Translations under genes and position numbers: made by a program
Part shown: positions 20,961-31,408 of the stretch, piece by piece
How the letters are laid out: the number at the start of each line of letters is the position of its first letter
Numbering within the stretch: position 1 is the stretch's first letter
Notes under the pieces: model-generated
What the model was told of the DNA's origin: nothing
Databases searched by the model: none
What the model saw: only the letters and a program-made list of their open reading frames with translations
NCBI GenBank assembly: GCA_037893245.1
Contig: JBAIAA010000251.1
Location: 62,001 to 126,000 of the forward strand
Origin: Crossaster papposus
Lineage: Eukaryota; Echinodermata; Asteroidea; Velatida; Solasteridae
Length of the DNA stretch: 64,000 nucleotides
Direction of reading: 5' to 3'

Positions 20961-22552
20961 TGTGGCGAAACAGGGTACAGGTATATGCCGACTTGTAATG
21001 AAGTCTAGTTTGTTAATAATTAATGCGCGCGGTCACTGCAACCAATCAGCAGCGCGTATTGCACCCGACCTGGGGCCTGCTGAAATGTGGTTGTGTTGGC
21101 CTGATTGTCAGTTGTATGGAAGACAGCGTCTGTGCGGAGAGTCATACGTTGAGTTCGTTGTTCGCAATCTAATAATCTCAGTAGCGCTGAACTGACGGCA
21201 GAAGCTGCACACCGTTGAGACCGGTAGGTGGAATTGTACTGGGGTATAACTAGTAATTATTGTGTCGAGATTGGTATTACAGCAAGTGGGAGTAAGGTTT
21301 GTAATCCGAGGTTTTGTTGGCTAGTGGGACATTGATTTGTGTGGGTTGCCAGTCGTTGTTACTGCGAGGCGATCCTGTAATCATTGAGCTAGCTTGAGGG
21401 TTACCCAAACTTGTGCGAGGGTTACCAAACTCGTGAAGGATTACTGTTCCCTGCTCTGAGCTCTTGTGAGGGTTACCCAAACTTGTGTGAGGGTTACCAA
21501 ACTCGTGAAGGATTACTGTTCCCTGTTCTGAGCTCTTGTGAGGGTTACCCAAACTTGTGTGAGGGTTACCCAAACTTGTGTGGGGGTTACCAAGCTCGTG
21601 AAGGATTTGGCCTACTGTTCCATATGCGGAGTTCTCGTGAGGGTTACCCAAACTTGTGTGAGGGTTACCAAGCTCGTGAAGGATTAGGCCTACTGTTTCC
21701 TATGCGGAGTTCTCGTGAGGGTTACCCAAACTTATGCGAGGGTTACCTCAACTTGTGGAAGGTTACTATTTCCTAGGCTGAGCTCACTTGAGGGTTACAC
21801 AAGGTTGTGTAAGGGTTATTATTGTTATTATTGTTATTATTGTTATTATTAAGTACCCCAAAGTACAATTCATGTGACCATGTTGGATTTATTTGTGCAT
21901 AGGTAATCAGCCTACCTCGTTGTTAATTACCCTACTTATTTTGTCGTCATTTATATTGTCACATAAGGATAAGGATTATAATTGTATTAACTGTTACAGG
22001 TGTGAGGGTTATCACACGTGAGGATTATATTGTATAAGCCCAGTGAGGATTATATTATATAAGCACAGTGAGGATTATCACAAGTTATAAGTTTAGTTAA
22101 GTGGTGCAGTTGACCACTAAGGTTTATTAGTATAAGTTAGCTTAGCCCGTGGTGCAGTTGACCACGTGAGGACCATTGTATTTAAGGATCATTGTATTTA
22201 AGTATTATAATTGAAGCTTGGATCAAGAGAATAAGACCAATTATTGTTCGTCTTCGGAATACTTGTCACTGTGAGGTTTATTTGTATTGTGAGGTTTATT
22301 AGGACCAAATAATTAGTGTTCTGTTATATTACATTCAAGTTACCCTCTCAATCACAGAACGGTGGTATATTTCCACCAAACGAACCGCCCCTAGGCTAAG
22401 GCCGCCGTTCGTTAATTGTCCCCCCTTGCGTCTGGATAGCCGCTCATCCTTGCGCGAGGCTAATAAATATATTTGTTGGATAATAGGAGTTGGTTGGAGT
22501 CCTGGGATATTAAGACCAGTCCCCATCTAGGTCCACCCCCGGTTCCGCCACA
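20961..22552 (+). repeat. 5' LTR of the Gypsy element
   Basis: 1592 bp, TGTGGCG...CGCCACA. At 21398-21820 it holds about a dozen AGGGTTAC words arranged in two interleaved repeats (AGGGTTACCCAAACTTGTG and AGGGTTACCAAACTCGTG). Antisense and sense frames of over 120 residues in this stretch are by-products of the repeats. A TTATTG microsatellite follows at about 21817-21850. Confidence 0.95.
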
Positions 22553-22554
22553 AA

Positions 22555-22572
22555 TGGTGTCAGAAGTGGGAT
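22555..22572 (+). other. Primer-binding-site-like sequence
   Basis: TGGTGTCAGAAGTGGGAT lies two bases after the 5' LTR, where Gypsy elements carry the tRNA primer-binding site, and starts with the usual TGG (complement of a tRNA CCA end). I cannot name the tRNA from sequence alone. Confidence 0.6.
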
Positions 22573-22750
22573 CTTTTGTGATTGATTAGTGTAATTTAAG
22601 AACTTGTAATAAAGACATTGTATTCGTGTTGTTGTCGGCAGTGAACCTCGCTGAGGTACACTGCGAGGATTATCAGTGACGAGTTGGTCACTTGCCCAGT
22701 GTAGAGAGTTGGGTTGAGACCAAGTTTCCTAGCCAGAAGGAAACGTCAGT

Positions 22751-24265
22751 ATGAATAAGGACGGGGGTGTCACCTCGGCTGAGGCTGACACGAGTTCTGT
22801 CCAGGATGAGCTGAACCACTCTAGAATGGAGGTTCAGTGGTTGCGGTGGGAGAAAGCACGTCTTTCTTCGGAATTAGAGGCTGTCAAGAAGGGGGCACAG
22901 CCAAAGTTGGTGAGTGAAGGTACCCCTGAAAGAAGGGAGACACCTTTGGTGAAGGTAGATTCGGAGATTAGCTGGAAGTTGCCGGAGGATACCTCAGGGT
23001 ATGCCTCATTGAAGGCGCGAGAGCGTTCCAGTGTTGGCACGTCACCTGATTTGGGTTCATGGGGAGAAAGGCACGCTGGGAGTACACCTGTGAGGTCTAT
23101 TCCCACGCGTAGTCCTTGTGTCAATCCCTTTGGTGACTGTGAGGATGACTGTGCTAGTAAGGAGCGAGGTTTACACAGCGAGTTGTTGAGCTTCGCAACT
23201 CGTCCTACTGTGGGGAAACCCAACGAGGTTATTGGTGAGGTTGACTCGCCTGGAGTGGGCCCATGGCCACTTAAAAGGGAGTCGAGGTTGGTGGGTAATG
23301 AGGAGTGCGGTAAACCTCATGGTGGTGGGCCTCGCAGGCCTACAATTACCCCCGACCGATACAGTGGTAAGGTTCTTTGGAACGATTATTACCGCCACTT
23401 TGAGGCGTGTAAGCAAGTGAATCAGTGGAGTGAGGAGCAGACAACCGATTTTTTGGCTGCTAGTCTCCAGGGAGAGGCCCTCCGAATTATCGGTGATGGG
23501 TCGAAGAAGTTCACTTATAGTGAACTTGTCAAGGTGTTGTCGAAGAGATTCGGTCCTGGTCGACAGGCCGAAAATTATTTGGTGGAGTTAAGGCACCGAC
23601 GTCAAGGGCCCAAAGAAACTCTACAGGAGTTGGGCCAGGCGATCCGTGATTTAACGTTGAAGGCCTACCCTGAAATTCCCGAAGAGGCACGAGAGCGCCT
23701 GGGAAAGAACCATTTTGTTGATGCGGTGATGAGCCAAGTAGTTAGGGAAGGCGTATATCGCGATCGCCCCAAGACATTGGACGAAGCTATACGTGCTGCC
23801 CTTGAGACCGACAACTTTGAGAGAGTTGAATGTGAGCGAAGGGCTGAAGGTAAACCCGTGAAGTTTACAAGGGCAGTCGACTCTGACACAGAGAGGCGTC
23901 TTCTTAAGTTAGAAGAGGGTGCTGGTCAACAGTCGAAGAAAATGGACCAAGTGGTTGAGCTGCTGACCGAGCTTACCAAGCGAGGTCCAGGTCCAGCTGA
24001 GAAGGCGAGGGTTCCTCAGAGGCAGTCACCCCAGCCTGGAAGGAAAGCGCCTGGTGGGTTGAAGTGTTTCAGGTGTGAAGAGGTCGGTCATTTCGCCCGG
24101 GAATGTGCCAAACCTCATAGGGAGAGATGGCCGCAGGGAAACGCCAGCCAGCCGACCGGTGGACCCGCGGGCAGGCTGGACATTTCCGAGGGTCTAAGCG
24201 AGGACAAGAGTCGCAAGCAGACAGAGCCGACAAGAGGCGAGAATCAGAAGGCAGAGAGCCAGTAG
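22751..24265 (+). CDS. gag: Gypsy gag polyprotein
   Basis: A 504-residue frame from ATG. The central part (about residues 195-360, including WNDYYRHFEACKQVNQW and LVELRHRRQGPKETLQEL) is a retrotransposon gag capsid domain. Near residues 438-452 it has a CCHC zinc knuckle, CFRCEEVGHFAREC, for RNA binding. Charged N-terminal sequence around residues 20-45 could be coiled. It would assemble the cytoplasmic particle. Its end overlaps the pol frame by 139 nt, with a -1 frameshift signal at 24136. No internal stops. Confidence 0.93.
   Translation: MNKDGGVTSAEADTSSVQDELNHSRMEVQWLRWEKARLSSELEAVKKGAQPKLVSEGTPERRETPLVKVDSEISWKLPEDTSGYASLKARERSSVGTSPDLGSWGERHAGSTPVRSIPTRSPCVNPFGDCEDDCASKERGLHSELLSFATRPTVGKPNEVIGEVDSPGVGPWPLKRESRLVGNEECGKPHGGGPRRPTITPDRYSGKVLWNDYYRHFEACKQVNQWSEEQTTDFLAASLQGEALRIIGDGSKKFTYSELVKVLSKRFGPGRQAENYLVELRHRRQGPKETLQELGQAIRDLTLKAYPEIPEEARERLGKNHFVDAVMSQVVREGVYRDRPKTLDEAIRAALETDNFERVECERRAEGKPVKFTRAVDSDTERRLLKLEEGAGQQSKKMDQVVELLTELTKRGPGPAEKARVPQRQSPQPGRKAPGGLKCFRCEEVGHFARECAKPHRERWPQGNASQPTGGPAGRLDISEGLSEDKSRKQTEPTRGENQKAESQ
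24136..24179 (+). promoter_or_regulatory. -1 ribosomal frameshift signal at the gag-pol junction
   Basis: The heptamer GGGAAAC (24136-24142) is split G GGA AAC in the gag frame, exactly as required for -1 slippage. Five bases later CCAGCC (24148-24153) can pair with GGCTGG (24174-24179). After slippage the ribosome enters the pol frame, which is open from before this point. Heptamer, phase, spacer and stem are all seen; the function is inferred from known retroviral sites. Confidence 0.75.
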
Positions 24266-27200
24266 GCACTCGGCCAAGCCTTGATACTCGGCCTAGGTAC
24301 GGGCTGTTTGTTAGTGGTGTTGTCAGGGGAGAAAAGTGTAGGTTCCTGGTAGATTCAGGGTCGACTGACACACTAATTAGTTGTCGGGTCTACCATAGAA
24401 TTGCCAGAGAACAGAGACCTGTTCTGGAAGCTGAAGAGTCCAGCATTCAGCAGGTCGATGGGAGTCCACTGGCTGTGATGGGCGTTGCCTGGGTGGACAT
24501 ACAGTTGGGGAAAGCAGTTTACCCGGTTCGGGTAATTTTTGCTGATGTCAAGTATGACGGCATATTAGGCATGGATTTCTTGTTACCTACTGGAGGTAAC
24601 TTGGATTTCCGTCGCCTTGCGTTGAGGCTAAACGGAGAGCAGGTGAAGTGCACAAGTGGTGCAGGAGAGCCGTTTGTGGGAAGAGTTATGGTGGCCGAGA
24701 CCACTGAGATTCCGGCAGGCCATGAGGCTGTTGTGCCTGGTGTGATAGCAACCACATGTGAGGCATCGGGACAGCCGGCGATCATTGAGCCCGTGGAAGG
24801 TGGTGGCGAGTTGGCTAAGCGAGGGCTACTTCTAGCCCGGTCGCTGGTAGAGCCGCAAGCCGGGTCACTCCCACTGCGGATCTTTAATCCGAATGAGGAG
24901 AGACGGGTTGTTCGAAGGGGGACGACAGTAGGCACGATTGCGGCCGCTGAGGTAGAATATGTGGTGGTGCCTTGTCAAAGTAGTGGGTGTGAGGTCTATG
25001 AAGGCCTGCCGACTCACCTGCATGATTTATATGACCGGAGTAAGGTCAACCTCGGTGAGGAGTATCATGCAGAGGTGAAGTCTTGTTTGGTGGACTTTCA
25101 GGATGTATTTTCTTCTGGTGAGGGTGACATAGGGCGGACTGATGTGGTGAAGCACCCCATCAGTACAGGTGATGCAAGGCCTGTCAAGGAGAGGCCTCGG
25201 CGCCATCCCCTGTGTAACCAGGAGGAAATAATGAGACAGGTTGGAGATTTGCAGAAACGAGGGGTTATCGAGCCGTCCGATAGTCCCTGGGCTGCAAATG
25301 TAGTGCTAGTCCGGAAGAAGGACGGCACTAAGCGATTTTGTGTCGACTACCGAGGTCTGAATAGGGTAACAATCAAAGATGCTTACCCTGTCCCTCGTAT
25401 CGACGAGACACTTGATGCGTTGGGGGATGCAGAGTGGTTTTCCACTCTGGATTTAGCGTCCGGGTATTGGCAGGTTGCCCTCGATGAGGACGCCAGCCAG
25501 AAATCAACCTTTGTAGTAAGGAACGGTTTATACAGGTGGCGCTGCATGCCTTTTGGCCTTTGCAACGCCCCTGCAACGTTCGAAAGGTTGATGGAGAGGG
25601 TGATGGCAGGTCTTCAGTGGGACATCTTGCTGATATACCTGGATGATGTCATTGTGTTTGACAAGACCGTGAGGGAGGAGATTGAGCGACTGCGAGTCGT
25701 TCTCTCTAGGTTGAGGCAAGCTGGTTTGAAGTTGAAGCCTAGCAAGTGCTTCTTGTTTCAGAGATCAGTTGGTTATTTGGGACATATTGTGTCGTCTGAA
25801 GGTGTGGCTACCGATCCTGAAAAGGTTCGGGCCGTGGCCGATTGGCCAACACCTAATTGTGTAAAGGAAGTTCGAAGCTTTTTAGGCCTCGCTTCCTATT
25901 ACCGGAAGTTTATCAGGGGATTTGCCGAGGTGGCGTCGCCTCTGCATGCGCTGACTGAAAAGTCAAGGAAGTTCCTCTGGTCAGATGCTTGTCAGCAAGC
26001 GTTTGAGGAACTGAAACGGAGGCTGCAGACCTCGCCTATATTGGCGTATCCCATTCCAGACAGTGACTACATCTTAGATACAGATGCTAGTGGAGATGGG
26101 ATTGGGGCAGTTTTGTCTCAGATCCATGATGGGGAGGAGAAGGTCCTCGCCTTTGCGAGCCGTAAACTCAGCAAGGCAGAGAGGAACTATTGTGTTACTC
26201 GGAGGGAACTTCTGGCGGCGGTGGTCTACCTTAAGAAGTTTAGACAGTACCTGTATGGTCAGAAGGTACTACTCCGAACCGATCATGCTGCTCTTAGGTG
26301 GTTGCTTAATTTTAAGGACCCCGAGGGTCAGCTTGCCCGGTGGCTAGAAGTATTTAGCGAGTACGATGTGACCATTCAACACAGGCCTGGGCGTAAGCAT
26401 GGAAATGCTGATGGGTTGTCCCGGAAGGCCTGTAAGCAATGTGGTCGTGCTGACGCTGATGAAGCGTCAGGGACCGTTGAGACATCGAGTGATGCCAAAG
26501 AGACCAAGACCGATGGGGTTGGTGAGGGTTACCATGAGGTTGACTCTGACATGCCGATTTCTGAGGCAAGGGTGAGGGGTATTTTTGCCCAACCACACTT
26601 GCCTAGAGATGGGGTCAGAGAGGCTCAACTTGGTGATCCAAATATCGGTTGGATATTTAGGACAAAAGAGGAGTCGGGCAGTCGTCCCAGTTGGGAGACT
26701 GTGTCAGCCGCTTCCCTTGGCGCACAAGACCCTCTGGTCCTTATGGGATCAGCTAGAGGTGCGTGACGGTGTCCTGTACAGAACTTGGGAATCCGATGAT
26801 GGAAAGTCCGTGCGGTTGCGACTGGTACTTCCTGACAAATTGAAAAAGGTTGTACAGCAGGAGCTACATGGTGGTCGGACTAGTGGCCACCTAGGTGTCA
26901 CGAAGACTTTGGCCAAAGTTAAGTTGCGGTACTATTGGCCGGGAATGACCGCGGATGTGAGGTCGTTCATTAGATGTTGCGAGCTATGTGGGAGAAGGAA
27001 ATCTCCTGCTAAAAGGAGAGTTCCCCGCTCCAACAGTATTTGGTGGGCGAGTCCATGGATAGAGTGGCTGTGGACTTGCTGGGGCCACTACCCCGGAGTG
27101 ACAGTGGCAATGTCTGGATCATGGTAGTTGGGAACTACTGTTCCAAGTGGATGGAGGCGTATGCTCTGCCTGATGCTAAGGCAGAGACGGTGGCAAACAA

Positions 27201-28140
27201 GTTTGTCAGTGAGTTTGTCTGCCGGTTTGGAATTCCCTTGGAATTGCATTCCGATCAGGGGACAAACTTTGAGTCAGCCGTGTTTGGCCAAATGTGTAAG
27301 GTCCTGGGTATTTCCAAGACAAGGACCACAGCGTACAACCCGAAGTCCGATGGGATGGTTGAACGCTTTAACAAGACATTGGTCAACATGGTGGCTGTAA
27401 TGATTGAGCCAAGGAGGAGACAGCGTGACTGGGATGAGTGCCTGCCGTATGCATGTTTTGCTTACCGGTGCACTCCCCAAGAGTCAACTGGCGAGTCTCC
27501 AAACATGATGATGCTTGGACGGGAGACAAGGCTCCCCGTTGATTTGCTGGTTGAGTGTCCTACAGTAGAGGACACCACAGTAACGGATTTCGCTCAGAGG
27601 TTGCGGCAGAATCTGCAAGAGGCTCATGGCCGGGCCAGAGAGTGCTTGAGGCAGAAGGCCAGGAACCAGAAGCGAAATTATGACCGCAAGGTACATGGCG
27701 AAGGCCTGAGGCAAGGCCAGTTCGCCTGGCTGTACAATAAGTCCAGGAAAAAGGGGAGGTCCCAGAAGCTAGAGCTTCGATGGGAAGGACCATACCAGGT
27801 GGTCAAGAGACTCTCCGATGTGACTTACAGGATTCAGCTGAAGCCTGGGAGTAAGGCTTGGGTAGTCCATGGGGACAGACTGAAGCCGTACACTGGTGAA
27901 GCGTTGAAGGCGTGGAAATATCAGCCACCAATGGTGGAAGAACCATTAGTCGAGGAACCGGTGTTCGAGGTGCTAGAGTCCACGCCTAGTCCCGAGGACC
28001 GACTAAGTGATGAGCCTTTTGAGGCTCAAAATGTCGTTCCTAGTAGTAGTGGGGAAGGGGAGGCCATGGTAGATAGCCCTAGGGTAACCCAAAGAAGGTA
28101 TCCCCAGAGGGAACATAGACTTCCCGTTAGGTACAGATAG
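24136..28140 (+). CDS. pol: Gypsy pol polyprotein (protease-RT-RNase H-integrase), two frame breaks
   Basis: Protease: FLVDSGST near 24350. Reverse transcriptase: FCVDYRGLNRVTIKDAYPVP, then the catalytic YLDD near 25636-25647. RNase H: ILDTDASGDGIGAVL near 26075 and LRTDHAALRWLL. Integrase: an HHCC finger (26860-27000), then catalytic D (VDLLGP), D (HSDQG) and E (VERF) with exactly 35 residues between the last two. RT to RNase H lies in one frame. An apparent 1-nt insertion near 26718 moves the integrase N-terminus to the next frame, and a second indel near 27026 returns it to the first. The gag-like order and domain order place it in Ty3/Gypsy. It ends at TAG 28138-28140. Confidence 0.9.
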
Positions 28141-28180
28141 TAGGTTAGTCACCTAAGGGGGTGTGTTGCTAACCAAACCG

Positions 28181-28204
28181 TTCTGTTGTTTGTTTTATTT
28201 ACAG
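28181..28204 (+). promoter_or_regulatory. Splice acceptor before the 3' ORF
   Basis: A long pyrimidine-rich run (TTCTGTTGTTTGTTTTATTT) is followed directly by ACAG, with a branch-point-like GCTAAC at 28167-28172. It lies just past the pol stop and eight bases ahead of an ATG, where a subgenomic mRNA acceptor would be expected. Confidence 0.5.
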
Positions 28205-28396
28205 ACCAAAGATGACTGTGAAGTGCTACCAGTGTCAACAGGTCTTCAGCACCAAGCAGGGCCTCTGGCGTCACCGGAAGTTGACACACGGCCCCCTCTG
28301 AATTTTTGCTGCGGGCACTGCGAATACAGAGACAAACGTCGAGACAACTTGACCCGACATTACCGGTGTTGTCATCCCGACAGTACGGCGAACTAG
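28205..28396 (+). pseudogene. Third Gypsy ORF: two C2H2 zinc fingers, frame-broken
   Basis: ATG 28212 opens a frame encoding a first finger, CYQCQQVFSTKQGLWRHRKL and then TH (C-x2-C-x12-H-x4-H), which stops at 28299-28301. The next frame, from about 28290, encodes a second finger, CGHCEYRDKRRDNLTRHYRC and then CH, with identical spacing, ending at 28396. A single missing base in the C-run at 28291-28296 would explain the split. Position between pol and the 3' LTR with a splice acceptor in front suggests an accessory, env-position gene made from a spliced RNA. DNA or RNA binding is inferred from the fingers. It could be a captured host fragment. Confidence 0.6.
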
Positions 28397-28944
28397 TCCA
28401 CGAGGAGGTCATCCACAACAAGTTCCGGAAACCGGTCGACGCCAACTGCTACCATGTGCCGACTTAGAGCAAGGGAAAATCATGGACTCTTGATCAAACC
28501 CAATGACTCCGAAGTTATTTGTGAATATTTGTGATTTTGAATAATTGTGCGCGATTTTAAAGTACGTATGTTTCCTGCCACATTTTTGTTGAAAAGTTCA
28601 TATACTGTTGTATTTAACCACTTTGTATAATTTGAAGTCGTTCTGAAGAAGTTATATATATTTTATATAAAAAAGGACTTCATGTAATTTCATGTTAACT
28701 TCATGTGCAGTAGATTTCCTCACCACAGTGAGGGTTGTAGGAAATGTATAAATTCTACAGCACTGTATACGTGTGAATGGAGGTAAACCTCACGTGTGCA
28801 GGATTTCAGGTAAACCTCACGCGGTTTTATTTGAAAAATTAGGTTAACTTTATCATTCTCATTGTATAGAGATGTTGTCACCTGTTTCTTATTTTGTTTA
28901 TTAAGCTGTTTAGTCCGAGACGGACTAAGCTTAGCTGGGGCCTG

Positions 28945-30536
28945 TGTGGCGAAACAGGGTACAGGTATATGCCGACTTGTAATGAAGTCTAGTTTGTTAA
29001 TAATTAATGCGCGCGGTCACTGCAACCAATCAGCAGCGCGTATTGCACCCGACCTGGGGCCTGCTGAAATGTGGTTGTGTTGGCCTGATTGTCAGTTGTA
29101 CGGAAGACAGCGTCTGTGCGGAGAGTCATACGTTGAGTTCGTTGTTCGCAATCTAATAATCTCAGTAGCGCTGAACTGACGGCAGAAGCTGCACACCGTT
29201 GAGACCGGTAGGTGGAATTGTACTGGGGTATAACTAGTAATTATTGTGTCGAGATTGGTATTACAGCAAGTGGGAGTAAGGTTTGTAATCCGAGGTTTTG
29301 TTGGCTAGTGGGACATTGATTTGTGTGGGTTGCCAGTCGTTGTTACTGCGAGGCGATCCTGTAATCATTGAGCTAGCTTGAGGGTTACCCAAACTTGTGC
29401 GAGGGTTACCAAACTCGTGAAGGATTACTGTTCCCTGCTCTGAGCTCTTGTGAGGGTTACCCAAACTTGTGTGAGGGTTACCAAACTCGTGAAGGATTAC
29501 TGTTCCCTGTTCTGAGCTCTTGTGAGGGTTACCCAAACTTGTGTGAGGGTTACCCAAACTTGTGTGGGGGTTACCAAGCTCGTGAAGGATTTGGCCTACT
29601 GTTCCATATGCGGAGTTCTCGTGAGGGTTACCCAAACTTGTGTGAGGGTTACCAAGCTCGTGAAGGATTAGGCCTACTGTTTCCTATGCGGAGTTCTCGT
29701 GAGGGTTACCCAAACTTATGCGAGGGTTACCTCAACTTGTGGAAGGTTACTATTTCCTAGGCTGAGCTCACTTGAGGGTTACACAAGGTTGTGTAAGGGT
29801 TATTATTGTTATTATTGTTATTATTGTTATTATTAAGTACCCCAAAGTACAATTCATGTGACCATGTTGGATTTATTTGTGCATAGGTAATCAGCCTACC
29901 TCGTTGTTAATTACCCTACTTATTTTGTCGTCATTTATATTGTCACATAAGGATAAGGATTATAATTGTATTAACTGTTACAGGTGTGAGGGTTATCACA
30001 CGTGAGGATTATATTGTATAAGCCCAGTGAGGATTATATTATATAAGCACAGTGAGGATTATCACAAGTTATAAGTTTAGTTAAGTGGTGCAGTTGACCA
30101 CTAAGGTTTATTAGTATAAGTTAGCCTAGCCCGTGGTGCAGTTGACCACGTGAAGACCATTGTATTTAAGGATCATTGTATTTAAGTATTATAATTGAAG
30201 CTTGGATCAAGAGAATAAGACCAATTATTGTTCGTCTTCGGAATACTTGTCACTGTGAGGTTTATTTGTATTGTGAGGTTTATTAGGACCAAATAATTAG
30301 TGTTCTGTTATATTACATTCAAGTTACCCTCTCAATCACAGAACGGTGGTATATTTCCACCAAACGAACCGCCCCTAGGCTAAGGCCGCCGTTCGTTAAT
30401 TGTCCCCCCTTGCGTCTGGATAGCCGCTCATCCTTGCGCGAGGCTATTAAATATATTTGTTGGATAATAGGAGTTGGTTGGAGTCCTGGGATATTAAGAC
30501 CAGTCCCCATCTAGGTCCTCCCCCGGTTCCGCCACA
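28945..30536 (+). repeat. 3' LTR of the Gypsy element
   Basis: Same length and ends as the 5' LTR. Visible differences include C for T near 29101, C for T near 30125, A for G near 30153, T for A near 30447 and T for A near 30519. Followed by GTAC, the target duplication. Confidence 0.95.
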
Positions 30537-31408
30537 GTACTCCGTTGTGTTCGATGTAAACACATGCGTTTTTCGTTTGAAATAGGATAAGTAAACAATC
30601 CAGAACATGAAGTTCTCGGACATTTCAGAACTTAGTGCCCCTTCAAACACTTAAAGTAATGACGTTACCGGGACAATTACATTAACATAAATATTACAAA
30701 TTACAGGGAATTTGATACAGAGATGGTATATCTGCCTACATTTGACCCCCCCCCCCCCCCCCCCCCACCCCCCCCCCCCCCCCCCCCCCCCCCTCCACAG
30801 GCTCCTAAATAATTTAAACATTAAATGTTTAAAAAGGCTCCGAATTTCAGATACTAGTATCCAACCTGAATAATTAACAAAATTGCTCTTTAGTCTTCAA
30901 GGTTAGCTGAACGCGAGGCGTACTATTCAGAATACATGTGAATTATTAAAGCATCCATGATGGCTGCGGTCTGCGATCGCTACATCAAAGCCATATACTG
31001 TGGTTAATTATATTCCTTTAACAAACCATGTCTTCCTTGATCGCCCATACGGATATTTACTTCATTATGTACGGCTCGGCTATAATAAGACTTACACCAG
31101 CTCACGTGAACAACATAGTTAATTAATGGAAATAGGCCACCATACACATGTACACACATAAACTAAAACTGATGAATTCAAATGTGTTGAATTCATCAGT
31201 TTAATGGTTGAAATTCCATCTTTTATAGAGTAGTCACTAACTGACCGCATACTTATATAAGATTGAGTCGACACTTTAGTTTTTAGCTTGTATATGATGT
31301 GCCCTCTGTTTACATGTGCATTCAAATGTGCCCGGCAGAGTATGCGCACGCATCATGTTTGACATAAATTTGGTTAAGAGTAACATCAGAGGTCACATAA
31401 TTCACTTA
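30537..31408 (+). repeat. Repeat block B, right piece
   Basis: Colinear with the inverse of 43708-45064. It contains the long C tract at 30748-30794 and a perfect 16-bp-arm hairpin, AAACTGATGAATTCAA/TTGAATTCATCAGTTT, at 31166-31202. No coding sequence. Confidence 0.8.
30748..30794 (+). repeat. Poly-C tract (about 46 nt)
   Basis: Almost pure C with one A interruption. The paralogue at about 44350-44370 has a shorter G run on the other strand, as expected from its inverted orientation. Confidence 0.95.

Larger units (their letters stand above)
20961..30536 (+). mobile_element. Ty3/Gypsy LTR retrotransposon, nearly complete, young
   Basis: Two 1592-bp LTRs (20961-22552 and 28945-30536) begin TGTGGCG and end CGCCACA. 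I see about five differences between them. Flanking GTAC is a 4-bp target duplication. Order inside: PBS-like site, gag (22751-24265), -1 frameshift signal (24136-24179), pol with protease, RT, RNase H and integrase (to 28140), and a 3' zinc-finger ORF (28205-28396). An 8-bp-stem hairpin TTAGTCCG/CGGACTAA lies just before the 3' LTR. Pol has two reading-frame breaks, so this copy is probably defective in spite of its youth. Confidence 0.95.

Noticed and set aside
21277-21776. Overlapping 124- and 121-codon frames on opposite strands (again at 29261-29760)
   Set aside because: Both translate the AGGGTTAC repeats of the LTRs; repeat by-products.
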